Shown here: positions 1-8,800 of the stretch, in pieces | Layout of the letters: the number at the start of each line of letters is the position of its first letter | How positions within the stretch are numbered: position 1 is the first letter of the stretch | Assembly: GCA_009746045.1 (NCBI GenBank) | Contig: RPFO01001151.1 | Coordinates: forward strand, 1 to 25,000 | Origin: Mesostigma viride | Lineage: Eukaryota > Streptophyta > Mesostigmatophyceae > Mesostigmatales > Mesostigmataceae | Direction of reading: 5' to 3' | Length of the DNA: 25,000 bases | Translations under genes and position numbers: made by a program | Notes under the pieces: generated by a model | Told to the model about the DNA's origin: nothing | What the model saw: the letters and a program-made list of their open reading frames with translations, nothing else | The model's database searches: none

Positions 1-2400
1 GAGGGGAGAAACGGTGCGCTTTGTCTCGTACGCCGGGGTGCCCCGGCCACGTGCGGGCACTGGTGCGTGTTATTTTGCCCGCCCGCCCCAGTCCTTCTCG
101 GAATGCCTCCGCAGGCCATGGCGTCGTGGTAAGAGCTCTTTTCGCCCGTCGCTGGACGCTCAAAGCACTATAATACGCCAGTTAATGACTAAAAAATAGC
201 GGGTTACGACGTTGTAAACCAGTAGCCATTGGTTTTCCCGCACCCCTGGCACACCAAAGACGTCGCCAGCGAGCCCCGCCCGCATCTTATTCACCCGACA
301 ATGTTGTTCCACCCAAGACAAGTCATATAGTGTATATCTGTAAGAAACGACGTAAAAGCGATGCAATCCACGACATGCATTTTTGGCCCAGTCAGCGCTC
401 CTATATAAATATAACTTTTACGCGAAAAATGTGTGCAACGTGGAAACGAAAAAATAAGGAAATTCCTGTGCTGGGTTTCTTCGAAATGATGTTATGAATC
501 GTTAGAAAGTGTGGGGATACATTGCAAGCGTCTTTATCTGCTCTAGAGGTTACCTTGAAGACGCACGGGTCAGTGCGCTCGAGCCGTGAGAAACTCGCCA
601 GCTGCGTGTTTCCCCTCGTGGCCAATGAATAATTAACTGTTTGCCGACTTTTTTTTGGTAGAATAAAATTCCTTATGTCAATTGCGATCGAACAAGCGAA
701 ATCCGGTCCAAAATGGCGTCGTAATCCGTGCACAATAAATTTTCACGCTACCATAGCCCTCGCACTGCAATTTGCACTCAACATCTCCCGCGTGCACCGA
801 ATTTCGTCAAAATTTCCCCGGAATTACCGCGCACAACTTTGGCGCGAAGCCGGATTGATGTGTCTCTTCGCAGGCCACAGCGGCATCACAGCGCTCATGC
901 GCTGAAGGGCCGCCAGTGGTTTCTTTGCATTTTATCGTGCAGGGATGGAACAGCTAGTGTTTTAGTGATGATGATGTTGGAGATATTGCATTTGTGTGAC
1001 TGCATGTAGATAGCTGGCACCAATGGTTGTTTGAGCTTTCCTTTGTTATGATGATGTGACAAGACTACAATGTGCTGAGCCAACCATCGTTGACATGCAT
1101 GACTGCATGCAAGCTATATATACCATGTTCATGCTTGGTTCCTCGCCCTCCATAGTCCCAGTTTGTCATCCATGCCGGGGAGGACAGTTTAGGAGGTGTT
1201 GTTGAGTTGATTAGCTTAGTTGGCATCAACCTTACACCTGGGAGAAACATAGGAAATGCTGCTTAGGCGTATTAGGGCTACCATAGTCAAGGCTATGAAC
1301 ATATTTACAAGGCTGGCCATGCTGGAGGGATGATGAAGACATATGAGGTGCGTGGCCCGGCACCCCTTTGTACATTGTAAACATACTCAGCATGGTTTTG
1401 GTGCATGTTGGATGGCATAAGAAGTGGCACTAGTGGGGTTACTAACTAACTTACTGAGTGGTCCTTAGCGCCTTGTCAGGTGGTCGTGCATGTAGGAAAC
1501 CCATCAACTTCAATGAGTTAAATAATAGTTTAATTCAGTTGAGTAGTTCTTGTCACAATGACCCCCACGTTGAGCATGCGTTGCCGTCCGCGTGCAAGAG
1601 TTAATTATTATGTGTGCTTTGGTCAGTTTGCAGATGTCTTTGATGAAGAAGGAGGTGCTAGTGTGGCTGAATGCAGTTACTATAATTTCCTTGTAGTGTC
1701 TACATGGGTGGCCGTCTTGAAATGGTTGTAACTTGGGCAGTTCTTGTCGGAACGTCGTCAAACCTGGAACATAGGAGGTACCATATGTGCAGAGGATGGT
1801 AGTGTGTGGTTTGGCCAGTTTTCACGTGGCTTAGATGTATAAAGGGGTGTTAGTGTGGTTAAATACTAGCTAAAACCTCCGTCAGCGTCATCACAGGTGG
1901 CAATCTAGGAATATCCATCAAATAGGGCTGCGCTTGTCAGAATGACCTGAAAATTTGGGGCTGCATGTCCCTCCCTCTCTAGTATTTGAAAATATAAGAT
2001 ATGGCATGATTCTATGTGTTTATGATTTGTTTATTTTTTTTGGTGAAAAAAGTACCCTTTTAGCGAGAAAATCCATCAATGTGTCTAAACATCATTATTT
2101 TGTGCTCAAAATCAGGCAGACTTTCTCAAAAGTGGGGGAACTATATGGAAATATATGATTTGGTCCAAATATGTTTGCCCATTGTCCTAGGGAAAATATG
2201 CCAAAAGTAGCGTCTTTTTCTATTTTTAGCGCGTAACCAGCATCTGGTGGGGGCTAGTACCCCCCCAAAGTGGTTGGAAAATTTTTTTAAAATCCTATTT
2301 ATGGTTCCCAATCATAATTGGATTTTTAGCACATGCATAGGTATGGTTTCCAGAAAAGTGCTCTTTAGGCATATCCCCTCCCCAGCCATGCCCCTTCTCA
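1..2400. other. gene-free stretch, no feature recognised
   Basis: No open frame here resembles a known family, and the frames are short and broken. There are two TATA-like strings (about 401-410 and 1113-1123) with no gene behind them. The stretch is AT-richer than the coding regions. Distant regulatory DNA or decayed repeats are possible, but nothing in the sequence decides this. Confidence 0.5.
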
Positions 2401-2462
2401 GGGATATGTGCTACCTGTACTCCCAACGGAGATATGTTCCCATTTCATTTCAATTTAATTTA
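2401..2462. repeat. imperfect direct repeat, left copy
   Basis: Shares GTGCTAC, then CCCAACGGAG, then ATGTT, then an AATTTAATTT-rich run, in the same order and orientation as 5439-5500. The two copies lie outside the LINE reverse transcriptase, one on each side, so they look like parts of one older repeat family. Confidence 0.5.
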
Positions 2463-2837
2463 TTTTATCTACAAAAACAAGCGAACTCTATATCTATCCA
2501 GTGCCCTCGATACTAGGGGTCTTGTCTAGCATGCTTCCCGCGTTTGCAAACACGCGGCCGGCGCTTCCCCACTGGAGGGGGATCGCTGTCCTCTATGACC
2601 TGAGCCCACTTGGCCTTAATTGTCCATCATCTTCCTGTAGAGATAGCCACGCGGCTCCCGCGGCCTTCGCGCCTTTCCTCTCAGGCAACTACCCTAGTCC
2701 TTCCACGGCGTTGGATCGCCATGTGTCGAGGCATACTTGTGGCTCACTTGATCTTGTTCCCAATCAACGGAGCGGCCTAGCCCATGAACTATACACAGCA
2801 GTTGCTGGCCGACCTACTAGTGGTCTCAGCTATAAGT

Positions 2838-2945
2838 TTGAACACCGCATTTTCTCCCTCTCTCTTGCTTGGACTGCTATGCAGAACAAGCAGAGGTGGA
2901 AGACCATTGTCCAGGCTCACACGCCAGCCCCTGTGGGCAAGCCCC
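2838..2945 (+). pseudogene. LINE ORF2 C-terminal remnant (second, diverged copy)
   Basis: Within an open frame of 159 codons (2501-2980), the stretch LSLAWTAMQNKQRW followed by TPAPVGKP aligns without a gap to the C-terminus of the LINE polyprotein downstream (LSVIWRQMVHKDRW followed by TPKPVGAP, about 4840-4920). The shared residues include L, S, W, M, K, R, W, T, P, P, V, G and P. No RT motif lies upstream, so this is a 5'-truncated, diverged relative and not a gene of its own. How much of 2501-2838 belongs to the same element is unclear. Confidence 0.6.
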
Positions 2946-2995
2946 CCCCCCACAGTCCTGAGGAAGGGGCACTTTGCTGATTAGTTAGGAGTTTG

Positions 2996-3029
2996 TAGCT
3001 ACCGTAGTGGCTGAAATCACATTGCGAAT
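2996..3029 (+). repeat. 34-bp inverted repeat, left arm
   Basis: Exact reverse complement of 5347-5380 (34 of 34 bases, by reading both strands). It begins TAGCTACCGTAGTGG and ends CACATTGCGAAT. Similarity continues inward for about another 12 bases with mismatches and gaps. The arms bracket the LINE reverse transcriptase. Confidence 0.85.
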
Positions 3030-3143
3030 AAATAATTTTTCGAGGGTTTTTTTGCATGGTTTTGACACTTTACGGGGAAAGTTCAGCCCGGGTTAGGTAA
3101 ACTTCGAGCCCGGGAGCTTGTTTATATTAGGGCACCTAGTTCA

Positions 3144-4993
3144 GTGTCTGACTTGGATTCTAACCTATCAAGTTACCCACCAAGCGCAGTAGCACCGGCG
3201 GACGTCCCTGCGCCGCCCACGCCGCCCGCCGCTGAGCAGGACTACACGTACCCAGCCCTGACGGAACCCCTGGCCGACCCCAACGAGCTCCCGCCGTTCA
3301 CCGAGCTCGAGCTGAGCACCGCCGCCAAGCAACTCCGCTACTAGGCCGCCGTTGGACCTGACCAGCTCCCAGCCCCGGTGATTAAGCTGACGGCGCTCAC
3401 GGGGTTCCTGCTTGACGTCTGCAACCGGATCCTGCTTGCCGACGCGCCGCCGATTCCTGAGTGGCAGCACAGCTACCGTATTATGCTGTACAAAAACAAA
3501 GGTTCCCCTGACGACCCCGCCAACTACCGAGGAGTCTGCATCCAGAGCGCCGCACTTAAGTTGTTCATGCGCATGATCCTCACTACCGCCTTCGTTCCGC
3601 TCTCGACTGTCACCTTGGGGAAAGTCAAATGGGCTTCCGTCCTGGGCGCAACACCGTCATGGCCATCTTCGTCGCGCGTCGCCTCTTCGAGGAAATCGCT
3701 CTCCTGCAACCTGGCGAGTTTCCCGCCATCCTGATCTTCGTCGACTTCATCAAGGCTTTTGATTCTGTCCTCTGGGACGCTCTATGGGCTGTACTTGCTC
3801 GCGCTCGCGTCCCCACTCCCCTGATTACCGTCATCCGCACGCTGTATGAGGGGTCGACCACTTCGGTGCGCACTCAACACGGCATTACCCCGCCATGCCC
3901 ACTGCAGACCGGCGTCTGGCAGGGTTGCGTCCTGTCGCCGTACCTGTTTATTATTGTAGTGGATTATGTTATGCGCCAGGCGCGTGCTCGCTTTGCTAGC
4001 ATTGCAGGCCGTGCCCCTGGCCTAGCGATCACGAACGAGCTTGGGGAAGGGGGGCCGACTTACAAGCAGAATTTACTAGCTGACCTCATTTATGCCGACG
4101 ACATCACGCTCATCGAGAAGCCGGAGTCTGCCCAACTTTGGCTGGACTGCCTGGCGCTCGAGGCTCGGGCGGTTGGTCTAGAAATCAGCCCCAAAACGGA
4201 GGCCCTGGCCCTCGGCATGGCAGGGCCCCCACCCACACTCCGCCTCTTAGACGATGCCGAGGTCAACTACCCTCCTTCAGGCCGCTTCAAGCTGCTCGGC
4301 AGTTGGCTTCCCGACTGCGAGGACGACATGACGACACGGATCGGCATGGCGTGGGCGCACCTCCATGACCACCGCCGCTGGTGGAGCAACCCCGCCCTAC
4401 CCCGGATCGTCAAGCGTGACCTCTTCAAGGTCGTCATTCTGACGATCCTGACCTACGGCGCCGAGACGTGGACACTGATGCAGGAGCTGGAGCAACGACT
4501 CGACGGCGCCGTCACCAAGATGCTGCGCAAGGCCCTTAACATCCCCTTTGGTTTGCACATTAGTAATGAGGATTTGTACGCTGATTTGCCCTATGTTTCC
4601 CACATTATTAGGCACAGGCGCCTGGGCCTAGCCGGGCACCTGGCCCGCACAGATCAGGTAGATACATCAGATAGACTAGCTGGCACCAAGCCCGCCCAGC
4701 CTGGGCGATATGTCCTCACCTGGCGTGCCCCCGGCCGCGCGCGGCAGGGCCGCCACCCGTGGACTTTTCGTGATAGACTCGGCATGGACATGTGCTACAC
4801 TAGACGTGACGGGCTCACCCCCGGGCAGCCTCCTGGTTTGTCTGTAATATGGAGGCAGATGGTGCACAAGGATAGATGGCAAGTAGTGATGAAGGAGACC
4901 ACCCCCAAGCCTGTGGGGGCTCCGCGTGTGACCAAGTATGGCATTCATAGCGATTCGGGCCGCGGTGCCCACACCCCTGTAACTAGGACCTAG
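3144..4993 (+). pseudogene. LINE reverse transcriptase, broken by a stop and a frameshift
   Basis: This is a non-LTR RT that would copy element RNA at a nicked target. It starts at the RT N-terminal region (PPFTELELSTAAKQL) and continues through an in-frame TAG at 3342-3344 into AAVGPDQLPAPVIK. The first frame keeps NYRGVCIQSAALKLF, then one base is lost near 3614-3620, after which the second frame resumes ESQMGFRPGRNT. The second frame (3629-4993) holds motif A (FVDFIKAFD), motif B (GVWQGCVLSP, with W where R is usual) and motif C (YADD, bases 4091-4102). It ends in a C-terminal region with YGAETW, RRLGLAGHLAR and a W..M..K.RW block. The polymerase Asp residues are intact, but the two disruptions make the copy inactive. 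No RNase H is seen. Confidence 0.9.
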
Positions 4994-5091
4994 ATAGCTT
5001 ATACCATCCATTCCATCCCATGTTCCCCTCCCACTGAGGACTTATGCTCACGTGACGCAGTCACGTGTCTATTAATTAATTAATTAATTAA
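4993..5091 (+). repeat. LINE 3' end, copy 1 (hairpin plus ATTA tail)
   Basis: Directly follows the RT stop codon. The order is CCATCCATTCCATCCCAT, then CTGAGGACTT, then TGCTCACGTG and its hairpin, then ATTA repeats. The same order recurs at 5504-5620, which marks this as the conserved 3' end of the element family. Confidence 0.7.
5049..5067 (+). other. LINE 3'-terminal stem-loop, copy 1
   Basis: A perfect 8-bp stem CACGTGAC / GTCACGTG closes a GCA loop, four bases before the ATTA tail. Several LINEs use a stem-loop at the 3' end of their RNA as the binding site for their RT, and the position here fits that role. Function is inferred. Confidence 0.6.
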
Positions 5092-5186
5092 GCGCAGTTC
5101 CTATCTGACAATTAAGTGAGTACCAGTATGACATAAGGCCCTAATCAGTGCTAACAGGGCCCCTAATTGAACGCGTTCTCAATCTG

Positions 5187-5220
5187 GCGCGACGCGGCGC
5201 GGCGCGGCAAGCGCGGCGCT
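5187..5220. repeat. GC-rich CGCGG low-complexity tract
   Basis: A short run dominated by CGCGG/GCGGC units between the two LINE 3'-end copies. It stands out from the AT-rich flanks. No function is evident. Confidence 0.5.
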
Positions 5221-5346
5221 CCACTTCATCTAGCTGCGCCGCGGCCTGCAGCCAGAAACAGGTGTAGCGCCTCCCGGTTTTCATACTTTACGGGGTAAAT
5301 TGAAGTATTATTTTAGCACTTTTCGGGGGGTCATTCGAAAAGATTC

Positions 5347-5380
5347 ATTCGCAATGTGATTTCAGCCACTACGGTAGCTA
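5347..5380 (-). repeat. 34-bp inverted repeat, right arm
   Basis: Exact reverse complement of 2996-3029, about 2.3 kb away. The LINE lies between the arms. The arms could be the ends of an older foldback or DNA element into which the LINE inserted, or two opposed copies of a short repeat. Confidence 0.85.
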
Positions 5381-5438
5381 GACTAGCTTGCAGTTAGCTT
5401 AGTTAGGCTTCGCTTACCCCGGCCCATCCATCAAGCAA

Positions 5439-5500
5439 GGGAATACGTGCTACATGATCCCAACGGAGTCATGTTATAATTTAATTTAAATTTAATTTTT
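5439..5500. repeat. imperfect direct repeat, right copy
   Basis: Partner of 2401-2462 (shared GTGCTAC, CCCAACGGAG and ATGTT, and an AATTTAATTT-rich run). Immediately followed by the second LINE 3' end. Confidence 0.5.
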
Positions 5501-5503
5501 AAT

Positions 5504-5620
5504 AGCTACAGCCATCCACCCCATCCCATATTCATTTCCCTGAGGACTTGTGCTCACGTGATGCAGTTACGTGTAAATAATCACATAAATTTATAAATAA
5601 ATAAATGAATTAATTAATGC
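5504..5620 (+). repeat. LINE 3' end, copy 2 (hairpin plus AT-rich tail)
   Basis: Repeats the order seen at 4993-5091: TAGCTACAGCCATCCA, CCATCCCAT, CTGAGGACTTGTGCTCACGTG, a hairpin (5555-5573) and a tail of AAAT/ATTA units. No RT precedes it, so it is a very short 5'-truncated insertion or the 3' end of an element that was split. The hairpin stem differs from copy 1 at two places, and both changes keep base pairing as G-U wobbles in RNA. Confidence 0.65.
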
Positions 5621-5882
5621 CGATGTCCTGCGCCAGCTCAGAACACGGTTACGTCGAACTTCACGTGATGTGGTCCATAGTGATATTCAGAGTGCAAAAT
5701 GATAATATACATGGAAGCGCGGACGTGCAAGGCTCTCTTGAAATCCGAGATATGGCAGCCACATGGACGATGAACCTACGGAATGCAGGAACTTGCAAGT
5801 CACGGAGTAATTGTCCCTGCCGCCCAGATACCCTGGCCTTGTAGGCTATGACATATCAAGCCACAGCAGCAACGTAAGGGCA
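5621..5882. other. 3' flank of the kinase-HECT-RZ gene
   Basis: Short gap between the repeat nest and the stop codon of the minus-strand gene. It should hold that gene's 3' untranslated region and polyadenylation site. I see no clear TGTAA-type algal signal or AATAAA on the minus strand here. Confidence 0.4.
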
Positions 5883-8800
5883 TCAATTCCAGGCCGGTGC
5901 AGCAGCCCCATCGATGTCCAGCGCATTTTGGTTGTCGCCACGAAGCCGGTGCTGCAGGCCCCCGATACCACTCCCACAGGTGGGACACATGGCCTCCACC
6001 ATGGCCCCGCCACACTCCCCAATAGCATACGGATGCCCGTTAGGACACCGGTACCACCCCCCAGCCCTCACCTGGCCTCTCATGGCACCCACGACCGCAT
6101 CCATCTCCTCCTTGGCCAGCCTCTCCTCCTGCTGGGCACCGGTGCGGACGCCATACTCCCCGGCCCGCAGTGCACGGTGCATCCTCGCTTGGAAAACAGT
6201 GTAATCCTGGCATACCTCAGGCATGTACAAGCAGCCTGTCTCCCGCTCAAACACAGGCAGCTCGCGCTCCCTCCCGCCTGGGAGGACCAAACATGTGTGG
6301 CCGGAGTGCAAAGCATCGATGCCGCCCAGTGCCCGCAGGCACAGCAGCCGCAAGCCCGTCTCTGACACCTCGTGCAAAAACCGCCGCAGCCAGTCCTTGA
6401 CAGGAGGCTGCCCTTCCTTAGCAGAACCCCAGAGCTCCTCTGGGAACACTAAGGCCGTCACCACCTTGTCCACGTCCAGATAGTCCTGGCCGAAGAACAG
6501 CGTGACTAAGACCTCACCCGTCATGAGCTTGACGTGGTCCGCCATCAGGTCGTCCAGGGACAGAAAACCGTCGCGCAGCGCCCCCAGCTCCTCGCTGCGA
6601 TCTGCAAACAACCGCTGGTGAACTGCTTGCCGTACGACCACCCCTTTGTTCGCGTCCGTGATCGCGAAATCGTCCTTGGCGGCGCACCGGGTCAGCATGG
6701 ATGCCATCATGGCATGCTCCTGGCCATTCCCGTGCGTGATGGCCAGCACGCTCCGCATCTGGCCCGCCACAACCGGGTCAAACTCGGCCATCAGCTCCAG
6801 GCAACGCGAGGGAGTGGCGCCATCCAGCTGTTCATCGCCCACCAGGAAGCAGCAAAGTGCAGTCGCGAATCTGACAGGGACATGCAAGCACTCGAGGATG
6901 GCCTTGGCGAGCACCCTGCCCACCACCCTCAGGTTCCTCAGATGCTGCTTCTTCTGCCCCCGGCCCTCCGGGGACATCTTCCTGGGCAGAAATGCCACCC
7001 CTTCCTGCAACTGGGGAGGGGCGATGATGTCCTCGCGGCCCTCCCGCCCTTGCTCGAACAGGCCCGCCTCTGGCAGCACCACGGCTTGGAAGAACCGGTC
7101 CAGCACCTCGGACAAGGGGACCCTTATGCCGCCGCACTCCACAGAGAATAGCACCCGCAGGTCGAGCCCATCGGCTGCAAATGCCTCCAGCACCTGCTGC
7201 ACCAGCTGGCGCCTACTGCCCAGGTCACTCACCAGCAACACATGCGCTCGCCCCGTCACCCGCGCGGGGCAGCGTCGCATGCTCTCCAAGAAGCTGCTGA
7301 GCGCGTGCATGCGCCGCTGCTGCTCCACCGCCATCTGCGTCAGGTCCCTGGCAAGGAAACCCTGGGGATCGCTCAGGGCATCCTCGGCAGAAGGTCGCTC
7401 AGCAGGGTCCACCTGAACTAGAGCAGACACTAGCTCTTGCAGGGATGTCATCCAGGGGTCGCCCTGGGGTTGGCGACGGCTGCCGCTGCTGCCGCTGCCA
7501 AGTACTGACCTGCCCTGGGCATCCTCCAAGCGTCCTGTTGCAGCGTTCCAGACGGGCAGGGACCCTGTCAGGAGCTCCGTCAGCATGACCCCCAGGGACC
7601 ACATGTCCTGCGAAAAGGGCCACTGGGTTGCCGACGGCTGGTGGGTGAACACTTCTGGTGCCGCATACGCGGTGGTAAAGCCACCCAGACGGGTGGCCAG
7701 GGTGGTCTGGAACGCCCTGCTCGCATCATGGCTAACGCCAAAGTCACAGAGCGCGATCTGGCCGTCATCTTGCAGAAGAATGTTCTCTGGTTTCAGGTCC
7801 CGGTGGACCACGCCCTTGCGGTGGATGAAGGCCACCGCCTGGAAAACTTGCCGCATGGTCACCCACACCTGCTGGCGTTCCTCCAAACGCAATGGGTGGC
7901 CTTCCCTCGTCTTGCCCTTAATGCGTTCGAACCAGGTCCGCAGGCTCCCATTCTTGCAGTAGGGCATCTGCAGGTACGCCAGGCCGCCATCGAAGAAAAT
8001 CCTTTCCAGCCGGATTACCAGCGGATGCTGCAGCGCCTGCAGCCGGCTGCCCTCGCGCCTCAACTCCTTCTCTCCGCACAGCTCTTTGATCACCCACGAG
8101 TTCCCCTCCCGGTCCTCCACCATGCGGATCCTTGAGCTGCCCAATGGGCGCCCCATGCCGTCGCGAAAGCATGCTAGGGACCAATCAGGGTCGACAATGT
8201 CACCCCCACTGCCGGAATTACTCGAGCTAGGGAGCGCCTTGCCGAGTCGGCTTGCCCGCTCTGGGAGCGACACTACCTCGGGGTAGTACTGGGTCATCTT
8301 GTGCGTCGCCTCTTCTGCCTCCACCGTGAGCTTGTTCAGATCCGCCATGATTCCCCTCTGCTGATCCTCCAAGCCTGCAAGTTGCTTCCTCAGCTCGGCC
8401 GCCTCGTTATGCTTCTCGTCAATTTCCGCTATCTCGAGATGTGCCCGTGCCTGCGCTTTCTGCTTCTTCACATTGCGCAGGTCGCGCTGCAGCACGCCCA
8501 TGCGCACCTCGGTCGGGTGCAGGCCCTCACGCGCCGCCATCACCTCCGCCAGCTGCTCCCTCTTGCGTTGCACTAGCGCACGCAAGGTGGCCGCCTGCTC
8601 CGCGTCCTGCGCTGGTGTCTCACCATCCATGACAGCAATCGCACCATGAACGACGCGGGTGCCAGCATCGTGCGCCTTGTCCAGTTTCCCCTTCACCCCA
8701 GCCATGACTGTACGTTGGAGTGCCAGGCATTCGAACAACTGCTCCACCGCCGCGCACGTCGCCGAAGCTGCAGGCATGAGCTGTTCGTTGCACTCCTTGA

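Larger units (their letters stand above)
3100..5091 (+). mobile_element. 5'-truncated non-LTR retrotransposon (LINE)
   Basis: The element has a broken reverse transcriptase frame, then a 3' untranslated region, a terminal hairpin (5049-5067) and an ATTA-repeat tail (5071-5091). A tail of short tandem repeats in place of poly(A) is typical of RTE and some related clades. No endonuclease domain precedes the RT, so the copy is probably 5'-truncated; the left border is approximate. There is no LTR, integrase or protease. The body is GC-rich relative to its flanks. The clade cannot be fixed by eye; RTE-like or RandI-like are the options I would test first. Confidence 0.75.

Noticed and set aside
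401-410. TATA box (CTATATAAAT)
   Set aside because: No coding region follows at a sensible distance on either strand. Such strings are common in AT-rich DNA.
6200-6300. HTC motif at residues 1089-1091 as the HECT catalytic Cys
   Set aside because: It resembles AHTCF, but it falls where the HECT C lobe has its LPPGGF segment, too far before the LPEY-like MPEVCQDY region. Cys1111 fits the order of motifs better.
6646-7416. Long plus-strand open frame (256 codons), and others at 6534-7151 and 8801-9280
   Set aside because: They lie antisense to the kinase-HECT-RZ gene, whose frame carries clear domain motifs. GC-rich coding DNA commonly opens antisense frames. No family resemblance was seen.
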